A stretch of 18,744 nucleotides of DNA from Clostridia bacterium (GTDB lineage: Bacteria; Bacillota_A; Clostridia; Oscillospirales; CAG-272), in assembly GCA_017414585.1 (NCBI GenBank), contig JAFQLN010000046.1:1-18744 (forward strand), given 5' to 3'. The notes beneath the pieces were generated by a model. It saw nothing but the letters and a program-made list of their open reading frames with translations, ran no database searches and was not told the origin of the DNA. The position numbers and the translations under genes are program-made. Shown here piece by piece: positions 6,853 to 14,576 of this stretch (its first letter is position 1; every line of letters starts with the position of its first letter).

Positions 6853-8334
6853 TTATACCCGGAAGACAACGTCGGGCATTGCGGAAGCCGGAACAACTTC
6901 CGTGAAGCGGATGTCCAGATCCTTTGTCGATGCGAGCGGTACGGGAACAGCGGTGCCGGTTTTTTCGGAAAGCGCATCGAGCAGCGCGAAAATGTCGTCG
7001 GTGTACGAAAGTCCGATCGCATCAGCCACAGCGGGAGCGAACTTGTACGGGCTTGCCGTAGATGCGAGTACCACGGGGGTGCTGTCGCCGCTTTCGGCAC
7101 GGTATTTCTTCACACAGCCCAGCCCTACAGCGGTGTGCGGGTCGATGAGGTAGTTTTCGTTTTCGTAGGCAGACCGGATTTCAGCCGCGGTTTCTTCTTC
7201 ACTGCAGTAATAGCCGGAGAAGTGCGCGCGGATTTTTTCCATCAGATCGGCGGGAGCGGTGTATTTACCGTCTGCCTTCAGCTTTGCCATCAGATCCGCG
7301 CACAGTTCAGCGCCGCCGAGAACGGACAGCAGTCTTTCGAGATTCGAGGAAATGAGGATATCCATCGACGGACTGATAGTCTTGTGGAAGGTGCGGGTGC
7401 GGTCGTATTCGCCCGTGAGGAAGAAATCGGTCAGAACATTGTTGGAGTTGGATGCACAGATGAAGCGCTTTACCGGCAGTCCCATCTGCATGGCGATGTA
7501 AGCGGCGAAAATGTTGCCGAAGTTGCCGGTCGGAACGCAGACGTTGATTTCGTCCCCCATGGAGATTTCACCGGAGGAGACGAGATCGCAGTACGCGGAG
7601 ATGTAGTAGACGATCTGCGGCGCGAGTCTGCCCCAGTTGATGGAGTTTGCCGAACCGAAGAAGAAGTTTGCGCCGTTTGCCTTTTCAGCCAGCGCCTTGT
7701 CGGAGAAAATTGCCTTGACGCCGTTCTGCGCATCGTCGAAATTGCCCTCAACCGCACAGACATACACGTTTTCGCCCGTGGTGGTCTGCATCTGCCGCTT
7801 CTGCATCATGGAAACACCGTCAACGGGGTAGAAAACGGTGATCTTTACGCCGGGGACGTCCTTGTAGCCTTCCAGAGCCGCTTTGCCCGTATCGCCGGAG
7901 GTTGCGACGAGGATGTGCGCGGTGCGCTTTTCACCCGTCATGACGAGAGCGCGGGAGAGCAGGCGGGGCATGATCTGCAGTGCCATATCCTTGAAAGCGG
8001 AAGTCGGACCGTGCCACAGCTCCAGCGCGTGAATGCCGTTTTCCATGCGGTAAAGCGGTGCCGCACCTCCGGGGAATCTGTCGGTGGAATAAGCCTCACG
8101 GCAGTCAGAGAGGAGCGCGTCTTTGTCGTAATCGGTCAGGAAGCGGGAGAGAATGTCAGCGGCGCGTTCTGCGTAGTCCATGGAAAGGAGCGCGGAGAAA
8201 TCGGATTCGCTGAGAGCCGGGAAGGAGAGGGGAATGTACAGTCCGCCGTCCGGTGCAAGACCTTCCTTGATGGCTTCGGCGGAGGAGACGGTTATCGGAT
8301 TTTCGCGTGTATCGCGGGTGCTTTTATACTGCAT
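6853..8334 (-). CDS. thrC: Threonine synthase
   Basis: PLP enzyme that converts O-phosphohomoserine to threonine, the last step of threonine synthesis, in the cytosol. The protein is 493 residues when started at the ATG at 8334 (MQYKSTRD), which AAAGGA precedes at normal spacing. The frame is open further upstream, but that part overlaps the dipeptidase gene and is not used. HGPTSAFKD holds the PLP lysine (Lys115); ATSGDTGKAAL is the phosphate-binding loop; GSANSINWGRL, PTGNFGN and SNLERLL are characteristic of the longer ThrC subclass. It lies 34 bp downstream of the dipeptidase. No other threonine-pathway gene is in the window, so the operon context is mixed rather than biosynthetic. Confidence 0.97.
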   Translation of the reverse strand: MQYKSTRDTRENPITVSSAEAIKEGLAPDGGLYIPLSFPALSESDFSALLSMDYAERAADILSRFLTDYDKDALLSDCREAYSTDRFPGGAAPLYRMENGIHALELWHGPTSAFKDMALQIMPRLLSRALVMTGEKRTAHILVATSGDTGKAALEGYKDVPGVKITVFYPVDGVSMMQKRQMQTTTGENVYVCAVEGNFDDAQNGVKAIFSDKALAEKANGANFFFGSANSINWGRLAPQIVYYISAYCDLVSSGEISMGDEINVCVPTGNFGNIFAAYIAMQMGLPVKRFICASNSNNVLTDFFLTGEYDRTRTFHKTISPSMDILISSNLERLLSVLGGAELCADLMAKLKADGKYTAPADLMEKIRAHFSGYYCSEEETAAEIRSAYENENYLIDPHTAVGLGCVKKYRAESGDSTPVVLASTASPYKFAPAVADAIGLSYTDDIFALLDALSEKTGTAVPVPLASTKDLDIRFTEVVPASAMPDVVFRV

Positions 8335-8368
8335 GACTGTTGTTTCCTTTGGTAGTGAGATTGAAATA

Positions 8369-9298
8369 TTACTTCGGCAGGTTGTTCTTGAGGAATGTGT
8401 ACGCGGTGTTCCACGTGATGTCTTCGAGTGCCGCATCGTCTGCGAAGGCACGGATTTTTTCCGCAATCGCGGGAACGCCCGTGATGTCGGGAAGGTCAGC
8501 CGGGAGGTTGGTGCCGTCGTAGTCCGAGCCGAACGCGACGTGTCCTGCCGCGTGTTCGTGGTAGTAGCGGAAGTGGTCGAGGACATGATCGGTGGTGCAG
8601 GGAGTGTCGCCGGTCAGATGCGGGGGACAGAAGCTCACGCCCGCAATGCCGCCGAGTTTCACAAGTTTGTCAAGTTCGTCGTCCCGCATATTTCTGCTGT
8701 GCGGACGAACGGTATATGCATTCATGTGGGTCGCAATGGGAGCGCGTCCGGTTTCTTCGCACAGATCGAGGATCTCGAAAGCGGCGTTGAAGGATGCGTG
8801 GGAAATGTCCTGAACAATGCCGTACCCGAGCATTTCCCGCACAGCAGCACGACCGAAATCGGTCAGACCCAGATCTGTGTCATGGGAACCGCCGATGGTT
8901 GTCGCACCGCCCCACAGCGGTGTCACAACGCGCACGCCGAGGTCGTACAGCTCCTTTACACGTTCGATTTTTTCGCCGAGAATGCGCACATCCTCGATTG
9001 CAAGCACGAAGCCGATCTTCGCGTCGGATTTTTCAAAGGCTTCCAGTTCACCGGACGTGGTGATGAGCGGGATGCCGCATTCGTCACACTGCCGGAGAAG
9101 ATGCTCCCGCGCACCGAGGAAGACTTCCCAGCCTTCGTCATCGGAGAGCTTCGGCGAGGTGAAGACTGCCATCAGCTGGATGTACTTGTCCAGAAATGCC
9201 GCTTTTTCAAGGGAAATATGACCGGGTGCGTCCCGGAACGAGTTTTTGCTGTTATAGAGTGCCAGCGCGGTATCGCAGTGCAGGTCAATCAGTTTCAT
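8369..9298 (-). CDS. Membrane dipeptidase family protein (peptidase M19)
   Basis: Zinc dipeptidase of the renal-dipeptidase family, 309 residues. Metal ligands are visible: His7 and Asp9 in DLHCDT, Glu102 in LAIED, His167 in ISHAS, His191 in ATHMNA, and the catalytic Asp region GSDYDG at 258-262. The block RPHSRNMRDDEL matches the family's HPRN..DD element. There is no signal peptide or lipobox, so despite the family name it should be cytosolic, cleaving dipeptides, possibly ones containing D-residues. ATG at 9298 follows AGAGG by about 8-10 nt; the in-frame extension further upstream overlaps yraN and is rejected. It overlaps the 3' end of yraN by 14 bp, so the two are translationally linked. 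Confidence 0.93.
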   Translation of the reverse strand: MKLIDLHCDTALALYNSKNSFRDAPGHISLEKAAFLDKYIQLMAVFTSPKLSDDEGWEVFLGAREHLLRQCDECGIPLITTSGELEAFEKSDAKIGFVLAIEDVRILGEKIERVKELYDLGVRVVTPLWGGATTIGGSHDTDLGLTDFGRAAVREMLGYGIVQDISHASFNAAFEILDLCEETGRAPIATHMNAYTVRPHSRNMRDDELDKLVKLGGIAGVSFCPPHLTGDTPCTTDHVLDHFRYYHEHAAGHVAFGSDYDGTNLPADLPDITGVPAIAEKIRAFADDAALEDITWNTAYTFLKNNLPK

Positions 9299-9740
9299 CG
9301 TAATACCTCTTTTTCCGTCCGGTTTCCCGCGCGAATCGGCTTGTCCTGCGGACGGCATTTTCAAAGTGGCGCACCTCTGTGACGGTGAAAGTATCTTCAG
9401 TCGGGGAAACGTACACTTCCACCACGTCGATGCGCGGAATTTTATCGGTGGGATGCTCGGCGAGATAGCGGTCGGCGGCGCTGAGAAGGACTGCCTGTTT
9501 TTTCGCGTCCACGGCGGATGCGGGCGTACCGTAAGCGGTTTTCGTGTCCGCTGCCTGCCGGCGGGTTTTGACTTCCACGAAAACGAAACAGGAATCATTT
9601 TCGGCAAGCAGGTCGATTTCCGCGTGCCCGATGTAGAGATTCCTTGCGAGAACGGTGTAGCCGTGTCCGGTCAGATAGAGCGCTGCGGCTTCTTCGCCGA
9701 TGTGTCCGAGCGCGCGGGTGCTGATATCCCGGGTGTTCAT
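9285..9740 (-). CDS. yraN: YraN/UPF0102 family endonuclease-like protein
   Basis: A 151-residue protein with a predicted restriction-endonuclease-like fold. It shows the family signature: GHIGEEAAALYL near the N terminus, GHAEIDLLA (Glu41, Asp43) and FVEVKTR (Glu56, Lys58), the acidic/Lys pattern of this nuclease superfamily. Its exact role is unclear; the family is linked to DNA or RNA processing by its conserved place beside rnhB. I chose ATG at 9740, because GGAGGGG lies 5-6 nt upstream. A GTG at 9746 overlaps the rnhB stop as GTGA but is too close to the ribosome binding site. The 3' end overlaps the dipeptidase start. Confidence 0.9.
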   Translation of the reverse strand: MNTRDISTRALGHIGEEAAALYLTGHGYTVLARNLYIGHAEIDLLAENDSCFVFVEVKTRRQAADTKTAYGTPASAVDAKKQAVLLSAADRYLAEHPTDKIPRIDVVEVYVSPTEDTFTVTEVRHFENAVRRTSRFARETGRKKRYYDETD

Positions 9741-9742
9741 CG

Positions 9743-10432
9743 TCACCCCTCCGCCTGTGCGGTTTCTTCTGCCGCGCGCTTTTTCCGGAGCGCCGCTTCG
9801 AGCTTTTCGCGGTCGCGTTCGAGGAAGGAGAGGAACGACTGCCGGTAGATCGGCGCAGGTCCTTTTTCGTAGACGGCGAGCTTGTGCGCGGGAGTCGGAT
9901 ATCCCTTGTGCACTTCGATGCCGTAGCCGGGGTACTCTTTCGCAAGTTCGGTCATCTGCCGGTCGCGGGTGACTTTTGCCAGCACCGACGCCGCCGCAAT
10001 CGAACGGGAGGTGGCATCGCCGTGGACGACTGTGACGGACGGAACGCCGAAATCGGTTTGGCGGTTCCCGTCGATGAGGACAATGCCGATTGTGCCAAGC
10101 CCCTTTTCGGTGAGCATTGCCTGTGCTTTTCCGACAGCGCGGCGCATGGCGAGCAGGGATGCGGCAAGGATATTGATTTCGTCGATTTCCGCCGGGGAGG
10201 ACTCGGCAATGCCGTATGCGAGCGCATTTCCGAGAATGAGATCGTAGAGTTTTTCGCGCTTTTTTTCGGTCAGTTTTTTGGAATCATCCAGTCCTTCGGG
10301 GGCAAAATCAGTCGGGAGCACGACAGCCGCCGCGGTTACGGGTCCGCAGAGAGGGCCTCTCCCCGCTTCGTCCGTGCCGCAGACCAGACCGTATTCCTTC
10401 GCGTAGGATAAATCAAACTGCGTGTCAAGCAT
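9743..10432 (-). CDS. rnhB: Ribonuclease HII
   Basis: Cleaves the RNA strand of RNA/DNA hybrids and removes single ribonucleotides from DNA. The protein has 229 residues from ATG at 10432. Motifs: CGTDEAGRGPLCGPV with catalytic Asp21 and Glu22, LDDSKKL, VLIDGN with Asp121, and HGDATSRSIAAASVLAKVTRD with Asp139. It ends in a basic/acidic tail (residues about 205-229) somewhat longer than usual. The start overlaps the last 8 bp of rbgA and has only a poor ribosome binding site, so reinitiation after rbgA is likely. A longer in-frame start exists inside rbgA but has no support. Confidence 0.96.
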   Translation of the reverse strand: MLDTQFDLSYAKEYGLVCGTDEAGRGPLCGPVTAAAVVLPTDFAPEGLDDSKKLTEKKREKLYDLILGNALAYGIAESSPAEIDEINILAASLLAMRRAVGKAQAMLTEKGLGTIGIVLIDGNRQTDFGVPSVTVVHGDATSRSIAAASVLAKVTRDRQMTELAKEYPGYGIEVHKGYPTPAHKLAVYEKGPAPIYRQSFLSFLERDREKLEAALRKKRAAEETAQAEG

Positions 10433-11402
10433 CGGCACAGTCCCCGTCGGTTTCTGTAATTTCTGTTTTTTCTGCCTTTTCCGTCTGTTCAGCCTTCGCT
10501 TCTTCCGGGGCTGCCTTGACGGGCACATTTTCTCTTTCGGGCGGCAGTTCCAGCGTGATGCGTCCGATTTTTGCTTCGCGGAATTCATCGAGAACGATGT
10601 CAGCCGCACGTTCGGTATTCAGTTCGCCGCCGGCGATGAGGAATCCGCGCTTTTTTGCCACCGCGCAGAGCAGATCATACGGTGAGGCTTCGGTGAGCGC
10701 GTCCCGGTCGAGCTTGTAGCGGGCGCAGAAGAGAGCGGGGGCATTGGCGTAGAGCCGCGCACAGAGATTCGCCGCCAGCTCCTCCGTATCGAGGATGGCA
10801 TCGCGGATTGCGCCTGTGAACGCGAGATTTTCGCCGGTGAGCTTGTCGTCAAATTTCGGCCAGAGCACACCCGGCATATCGAGCAGTTCGATGCCGATAT
10901 TCGTCGAAACCCACTGCTTGGTGAGCGTCACGCCCGGTCTGTCTTCGACGCGCGCCTTTTTGCCGCCGCCGAGCTTGTTCACAAGGGACGATTTGCCCAC
11001 GTTCGGGATGCCGACGATCATCGCGCGGATTTTTCTGCCGCTCATGCCTTTTTCGGCGTATTTCTGTAATTTTTCCGCCAGGACTTCACGGACAGCGGGC
11101 GCGATGGATTTCACGCCTTCCCCGGTGATGGTGTCGATGGCGAGGGCGCGGCGGCCGGTTTTGCGGGAATACTCCTCGACCCAGCGCTTCGTTGCCTGCG
11201 CATCTGCGAGGGAGGCTTTGGTGAGGAGGGTGAGCCGGGGTTTGGTTCCGGTCAGTTTATCAATTTCGGGATTCCGGGAACTTTTCGGAATGCGCGCGTC
11301 GAGCAGTTCGATCACGATGTCAACCTGAGAGAGGTTTTCCGTGATCAGACGGCGCGTTTTCGCCATGTGCCCCGGGAACCACTGGATGGTTTGAGATGGC
11401 AC
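10425..11402 (-). CDS. rbgA: Ribosome biogenesis GTPase RbgA/YlqF
   Basis: Circularly permuted GTPase needed for late 50S subunit assembly. The order of motifs is permuted as expected: the DARIP element (35-39) and the G4 position (61-64), then G1 GIPNVGKS (131-138), the G2 region RPGVTL, and G3 DMPG (175-178). The N-terminal IQWFPGHMAK is the family hallmark. The G4 position reads TKAS instead of NKxD, which would weaken guanine recognition as normally described. The C terminus carries a low-complexity Lys/Glu/Thr tail (about 294-325) that B. subtilis RbgA does not have. The start is GTG at 11402, with GGAGG 9 nt upstream; the nearby ATG is out of frame. lepB lies 47 bp upstream and rnhB overlaps downstream. 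Confidence 0.95.
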   Translation of the reverse strand: MPSQTIQWFPGHMAKTRRLITENLSQVDIVIELLDARIPKSSRNPEIDKLTGTKPRLTLLTKASLADAQATKRWVEEYSRKTGRRALAIDTITGEGVKSIAPAVREVLAEKLQKYAEKGMSGRKIRAMIVGIPNVGKSSLVNKLGGGKKARVEDRPGVTLTKQWVSTNIGIELLDMPGVLWPKFDDKLTGENLAFTGAIRDAILDTEELAANLCARLYANAPALFCARYKLDRDALTEASPYDLLCAVAKKRGFLIAGGELNTERAADIVLDEFREAKIGRITLELPPERENVPVKAAPEEAKAEQTEKAEKTEITETDGDCADA

Positions 11403-11449
11403 GGGATCATTCCTCCGTTTTGTAGGATATTGGCTGGCGGGGAAATGCG

Positions 11450-12046
11450 TCAGTGGAAAACAGTGAAGCGGCTGGGCGGGGAGAGTCGTGCTACAGCTTT
11501 TCCGACGACACAGCGGACGTCCACCATGCCGATTTCACTCTGCCGGCTGTCGGCGGAATGGTTGCGGTTGTCGCCGAGGACGAAGATTTCGCCTTCACCG
11601 ACCGTGACGGGGAACGGATAATCAGCGGTCAGACGCGGACCGTTGTCTACATACCGGTACGGCTCGTCGATCACCTGACCGTCCACGGTAAGCGTCCATG
11701 TTTCAAAGTCGATGTCAACCGTCTGTCCTTCCGTGGCGATGACGCGCTTGACGATGGGATTGTTGTAAGGATAGGCGTTGATGTCGTGGACAATGACGAT
11801 GTCGCCGGGTTCCGGTTCGTAAAACAGACCGGATACCGCGAGATATTCTTTATGAAAGAGCGTCTGCTCCATCGACTCGCCGTCCACAATATTCAGCCGG
11901 ATGACAAATGCGAACAGAAGTAGAACGAACACAGTGACCGTTCCGATCATTTCCGCGAATTCGTACAGGGTGCCGAGAAGATCGGTTTTCTGTGCGGGTG
12001 TGTTCTGGCTGCCGGATGCGGGCTGGGGATTATTCGGACGATTCAT
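11450..12046 (-). CDS. lepB: Signal peptidase I
   Basis: Membrane serine/lysine peptidase that removes signal peptides from exported proteins. The 198-residue protein begins with a Pro/Gln/Asn-rich cytosolic segment (1-22) and has one transmembrane helix at about 32-50 (IGTVTVFVLLLFAFVI). The catalytic Ser58 is in VDGESMEQTL, Lys100 is in PIVKRVIATEG, and the conserved GDNRNHSADSR box is at 158-168. ATG at 12046 follows AAAGGAG by 6-7 nt; the extension upstream overlaps apgM and is rejected. lepB next to rbgA and rnhB is a common Firmicute arrangement, often with rplS in front. Here apgM takes that place, 10 bp upstream. Confidence 0.96.
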   Translation of the reverse strand: MNRPNNPQPASGSQNTPAQKTDLLGTLYEFAEMIGTVTVFVLLLFAFVIRLNIVDGESMEQTLFHKEYLAVSGLFYEPEPGDIVIVHDINAYPYNNPIVKRVIATEGQTVDIDFETWTLTVDGQVIDEPYRYVDNGPRLTADYPFPVTVGEGEIFVLGDNRNHSADSRQSEIGMVDVRCVVGKAVARLSPPSRFTVFH

Positions 12047-12056
12047 GATAACTCCT

Positions 12057-13289
12057 TTATTTCTGACCGGAAAGCGGTTTTTCAATGAAGTGCGAGAGCA
12101 GCGTACTGCCGTCGGCGATATAGAGCCCTGTCTTCGCACATTCCGCTTCCGTGTATGCGGGGATTCCGTCTTCCTTCACGCGCGAGTCGTACAGAACAAA
12201 CGGTACCGGCTCCATGGAGTGCGTGCGGATTTCGATCGGGGTGGGGTGATCGGGCAGAAGCAGGATTTTGTAGTCTTCGCCGGACTGTTCGAGATACTCC
12301 CAGACAGGGGTGAGGATTTCGGCATCAATTTTTTCGACAGCCTGCGTCTTTTCGTCCGCATTGCCCTGATGACCGCATTCGTCCGGCGCTTCGACATGGA
12401 TGTATACAAGATCGTGGTCAGCCAGAGCGGTGATGGCGGCATCAGCTTTACCGCGGTAGTTGGTGGCAAAATTGCCCGTTGCGCCTTCGACGGGGATAAC
12501 GTCACAGCCGGCGCAGACGCCGATGCCTTTGATGAGGTCAACCGCGCAGATGACCGCACCTTTCACGCCCCATTTTTCTTCAAACGAGGGGAGCGCGGGT
12601 TTTCTGCCGGGACTCCAGAGCCACGGGGAGTTTGCGGGGTTTTTGCCCTCGGCGCGGCGTTTTACGTTGACGGGGTGATTGTCGAGCACCTTCGCACCTT
12701 CCCGCATATAGGCGAGGAATTCTGCTCCGCCGTCGTTTTCACGGGGGAGAAATTCGCCGATAACCTGCCCGAGATGGTCGTGGGGACGGCTGAAGTCGTA
12801 CTTTTCCGCGGCGTTTTTCCAGATCAGACAGTGCCGGTAGGACACACCGGTGTGGAGTACGCGGACTTCGAGCGGCAGAGCTTCGTTGAGAGCACGGACA
12901 AGCTCGTCGGCTTCTGCGGTAGTGATGTCGCCGGAGCTGTGGTCAAGGATGGTGCGGGAAGCGTAGTCGTCCTCAGCCGTGCCGGAGAGAGTGACGAAAT
13001 TGCAGCGGATCGCGGTGTCGTCCGGATCCATGTGAAGTCCCAGACTCATGGCTTCGAGGGGGGAACGGCCTTTGGAGTAGATTTTCGGGTCATAGGAGAG
13101 AATGGCGAGGTTGGCGGTGTCGCTTTCCGGAACCATGCCTGCGGGGACATTGGAGACCGTGCCGCATTTCGAGAGGGAAGCCAGACGGTCCATAGCGGGT
13201 TTGACAGCGCATTCCATGGGCGTTTTATTGCCGAGGGAGGGGTGTTTTCTGTCAGCCATGCCGTCGGGGATGAGAACGAGGTATTTCAT
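12057..13289 (-). CDS. apgM: Cofactor-independent phosphoglycerate mutase, archaeal type (ApgM)
   Basis: Interconverts 3- and 2-phosphoglycerate in glycolysis and gluconeogenesis. The 410 residues fit the ApgM branch of the alkaline phosphatase superfamily, shorter than the roughly 510-residue GpmI. Features seen: LIPDGMAD (metal ligand Asp9), the phosphorylated serine in VPESDTANL (Ser56), YIHVEAPDECGHQGN with Asp and His ligands, and LLLPDHPTPI near the C terminus. ATG at 13289 follows GGAG by about 7 nt. It is the first gene of the operon with a promoter about 120 bp upstream. Some relatives are annotated as phosphonopyruvate decarboxylase-like or homoserine kinase-like, but the family match to ApgM is good and no phosphonate gene is nearby. 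Confidence 0.93.
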   Translation of the reverse strand: MKYLVLIPDGMADRKHPSLGNKTPMECAVKPAMDRLASLSKCGTVSNVPAGMVPESDTANLAILSYDPKIYSKGRSPLEAMSLGLHMDPDDTAIRCNFVTLSGTAEDDYASRTILDHSSGDITTAEADELVRALNEALPLEVRVLHTGVSYRHCLIWKNAAEKYDFSRPHDHLGQVIGEFLPRENDGGAEFLAYMREGAKVLDNHPVNVKRRAEGKNPANSPWLWSPGRKPALPSFEEKWGVKGAVICAVDLIKGIGVCAGCDVIPVEGATGNFATNYRGKADAAITALADHDLVYIHVEAPDECGHQGNADEKTQAVEKIDAEILTPVWEYLEQSGEDYKILLLPDHPTPIEIRTHSMEPVPFVLYDSRVKEDGIPAYTEAECAKTGLYIADGSTLLSHFIEKPLSGQK

Positions 13290-13408
13290 ATATGTGCTCC
13301 GATCAGCCGCATAAAAGGGTGTCTGCGGCAGGAAAATTCATGGAGATATAGGCAGAAGCGATAAGGTACTATAGTTCTGTCCTATATATTTGATAATCTA
13401 TACCCTTT

Positions 13409-13437
13409 ATTATATCACAAATTGCGGAATCATTCAA
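13409..13437 (-). promoter_or_regulatory. Promoter of the apgM-to-metallophosphoesterase operon
   Basis: Minus strand -35 TTGAAT (13432..13437), 17-nt spacer, -10 TATAAT (13409..13414), giving a leader of about 110 nt. A second, weaker candidate lies closer to the gene: TTATCA, 17 nt, TATAGT, the latter at about 13369..13374. Confidence 0.8.
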
Positions 13438-13455
13438 CGGCAGAAAGAAAAACCG

Positions 13456-13482
13456 GCGGGAAAAAATAGATAAAATTCCCGC
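13456..13482. other. Inverted repeat between the divergent apgM and rpsT promoters
   Basis: GCGGGAA (13456..13462) and TTCCCGC (13476..13482) form a perfect 7-bp inverted repeat around an A/T-rich 13-bp centre. It lies between the two -35 boxes in a 378-bp gene-free stretch (13290..13667). Apart from this repeat, the two promoters and the rpsT leader, I see nothing coding in that stretch. Confidence 0.45.
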
Positions 13483-13535
13483 AGTGCGGATGCGAAAATT
13501 TGCCATGTTTTTTAAACGGAATTTTTCGAAAAGAC

Positions 13536-13564
13536 TTGCAATCGGGAAAAAAACGTGGTACAAT
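13536..13564 (+). promoter_or_regulatory. Promoter of rpsT
   Basis: Plus strand -35 TTGCAA (13536..13541), 17-nt spacer, -10 TACAAT (13559..13564). The leader to the rpsT start is about 95 nt and holds a small perfect hairpin, CGGCA-AAA-TGCCG (13627..13639), upstream of the ribosome binding site. Confidence 0.85.
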
Positions 13565-13667
13565 ACAATACTGTATGAACCTGTCTTTCCGCGTATCCCC
13601 TCTCAGGCGCGGTCAGACGCATTTGTCGGCAAAATGCCGTATAAAAATATTAAAGGGAGAAAAAACA

Positions 13668-13931
13668 ATGCCTAACATTAAATCCGCTAAGAAGCGCGTT
13701 AAAGTTATTTCCACCAAGACTCTGCAGAACAAGATGTTCAAGAGCCAGCTCAAGACCACTGTAAAGAAGTTCCTCGCAGCTGTTGAAGCAGGCAACAAGG
13801 AAGAAGCAAAGGTTGCATACGTTGCAGCTGTCAAGAAGGTTGACCAGGCTGTTGCAAAGAACATTCTGCACAAGAACAACGCTGCTCACAAGAAGAGCCA
13901 GTTCACCCAGATGCTCAACAAGATGGCGTAA
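13668..13931 (+). CDS. rpsT: 30S ribosomal protein S20
   Basis: Primary 16S rRNA-binding protein of the small subunit; 87 residues, the normal size. It opens with [12 protein letters not shown], the family N terminus, is lysine-rich throughout, and ends in [21 protein letters not shown] at 13668 follows GGGAG by about 9 nt; the frame is open further upstream, but that part is the transcribed leader. Codon use is strongly biased (AAG, GTT, GCA), as in highly expressed genes. It is the only clear housekeeping gene on the plus strand, a single-gene unit with its own promoter and a strong terminator. Confidence 0.98.
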   Translation: MPNIKSAKKRVKVISTKTLQNKMFKSQLKTTVKKFLAAVEAGNKEEAKVAYVAAVKKVDQAVAKNILHKNNAAHKKSQFTQMLNKMA

Positions 13932-14008
13932 AGCTGTCCGAATCGGGTAAAAAGAAAATAGAAGCACGTTTTCCTGCGGCTGGGAAAATATGCCGAAACA
14001 AAAAATCA

Positions 14009-14046
14009 CTCCCGTGTACCATCGCTCCGGTGCGCGGGAGTTTTTT
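14009..14046 (+). terminator. rpsT terminator, probably bidirectional
   Basis: A 12-bp stem CTCCCGTGTACC/GGTGCGCGGGAG (two G-U pairs) with an 8-nt loop and six T. On the minus strand the stem is also followed by a T-run (TGATTTTTTG), so it can stop transcription from the LytTR side too. It starts 77 bp after the rpsT stop. Confidence 0.9.
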
Positions 14047-14089
14047 GCGTAAAAGCCCCCGCGGGCTGTCTTCGGCGTTCTTTCAGCTG

Positions 14090-14150
14090 AAAACAGAACA
14101 GCTCCCACGACCTTCGCGGCAAGCCGCTGATCTGGTTCGGGGGAGCTGTT
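14090..14150 (-). terminator. Terminator of the LytTR / DUF3021-like unit
   Basis: A perfect 10-bp inverted repeat, AACAGCTCCC/GGGAGCTGTT (14141..14150 with 14097..14106), encloses a smaller hairpin, AGCGGCTTGCCGC, and is followed on the minus strand by CTGTTTTC. It starts 3 bp after the stop codon. Confidence 0.72.
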
Positions 14151-14153
14151 TGG

Positions 14154-14573
14154 TTATTTGTTTTTCTCAAGCTTTTCGTTGATTTGTCTGAGATATTTCT
14201 TTTCGAGGTGATCGGCGAGAAAGAAGAGAATGACACCGGTGCAGATTCCGAATGCAATAGCGCAGATAATAAAAATGCTGATACTTTTCGGTTGTATAAT
14301 CCTCATTCCCAGGATATAAATGATGATGGTGGATATATCACAGATAAGGCAAAGGAATCTCCGTACCCATAAATTATGCGTGATTATTTTCTTTTCAAAA
14401 AAAATATATGCGTAGATTCCGTCTATAAAACCGACAGTAAGAAATAATTTGAAATCAGCTGCAGAGATTAAAAAAGGGATAAAACTCAGAATGAGCAGAA
14501 TAAGTCCTACAGCCCCCATGCTTGAGAGAATACATTTCAGTAGTTTTTTGGTTTCTTCAAAAAACCTCTTCAT
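14154..14573 (-). CDS. DUF3021-like four-helix membrane protein
   Basis: A 139-residue protein with four predicted transmembrane segments at about residues 14-36, 42-60, 72-90 and 97-120, and a charged C-terminal tail (DHLEKKYLRQINEKLEKNK). Size, topology and position directly after a single-domain LytTR gene match the DUF3021 family, which commonly pairs with LytTR regulators in Firmicutes and is thought to hold the regulator in check or sense a membrane signal (the role is inference). ATG at 14573 is 3 bp after the LytTR stop, with GGGGGTG upstream as a partial ribosome binding site. The gene is visibly more A/T-rich than its neighbours. Confidence 0.75.
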   Translation of the reverse strand: MKRFFEETKKLLKCILSSMGAVGLILLILSFIPFLISAADFKLFLTVGFIDGIYAYIFFEKKIITHNLWVRRFLCLICDISTIIIYILGMRIIQPKSISIFIICAIAFGICTGVILFFLADHLEKKYLRQINEKLEKNK

Positions 14574-14576
14574 TTT

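Noticed and set aside
6232..8355. Long open frame of 707 codons on the plus strand
   Set aside because: It runs antisense through the metallophosphoesterase and thrC, both of which have complete family motifs. The product has no recognisable domain, and the frame is explained by stop-poor antisense codons in GC-rich genes.
8335..8586. Longer thrC with an 84-residue N-terminal extension
   Set aside because: The extension overlaps the dipeptidase gene in another frame and has no homology to threonine synthase; the ATG at 8334 has a proper ribosome binding site.
11901..13364. Open frame of 487 codons on the plus strand
   Set aside because: Antisense to apgM and the start of lepB; no motif, no suitable ribosome binding site or promoter.
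13369..13563. 64-codon open frame on the minus strand upstream of apgM
   Set aside because: It covers the apgM promoter, the inverted repeat and the rpsT -35 region. The frame is AT-driven and has no ribosome binding site.
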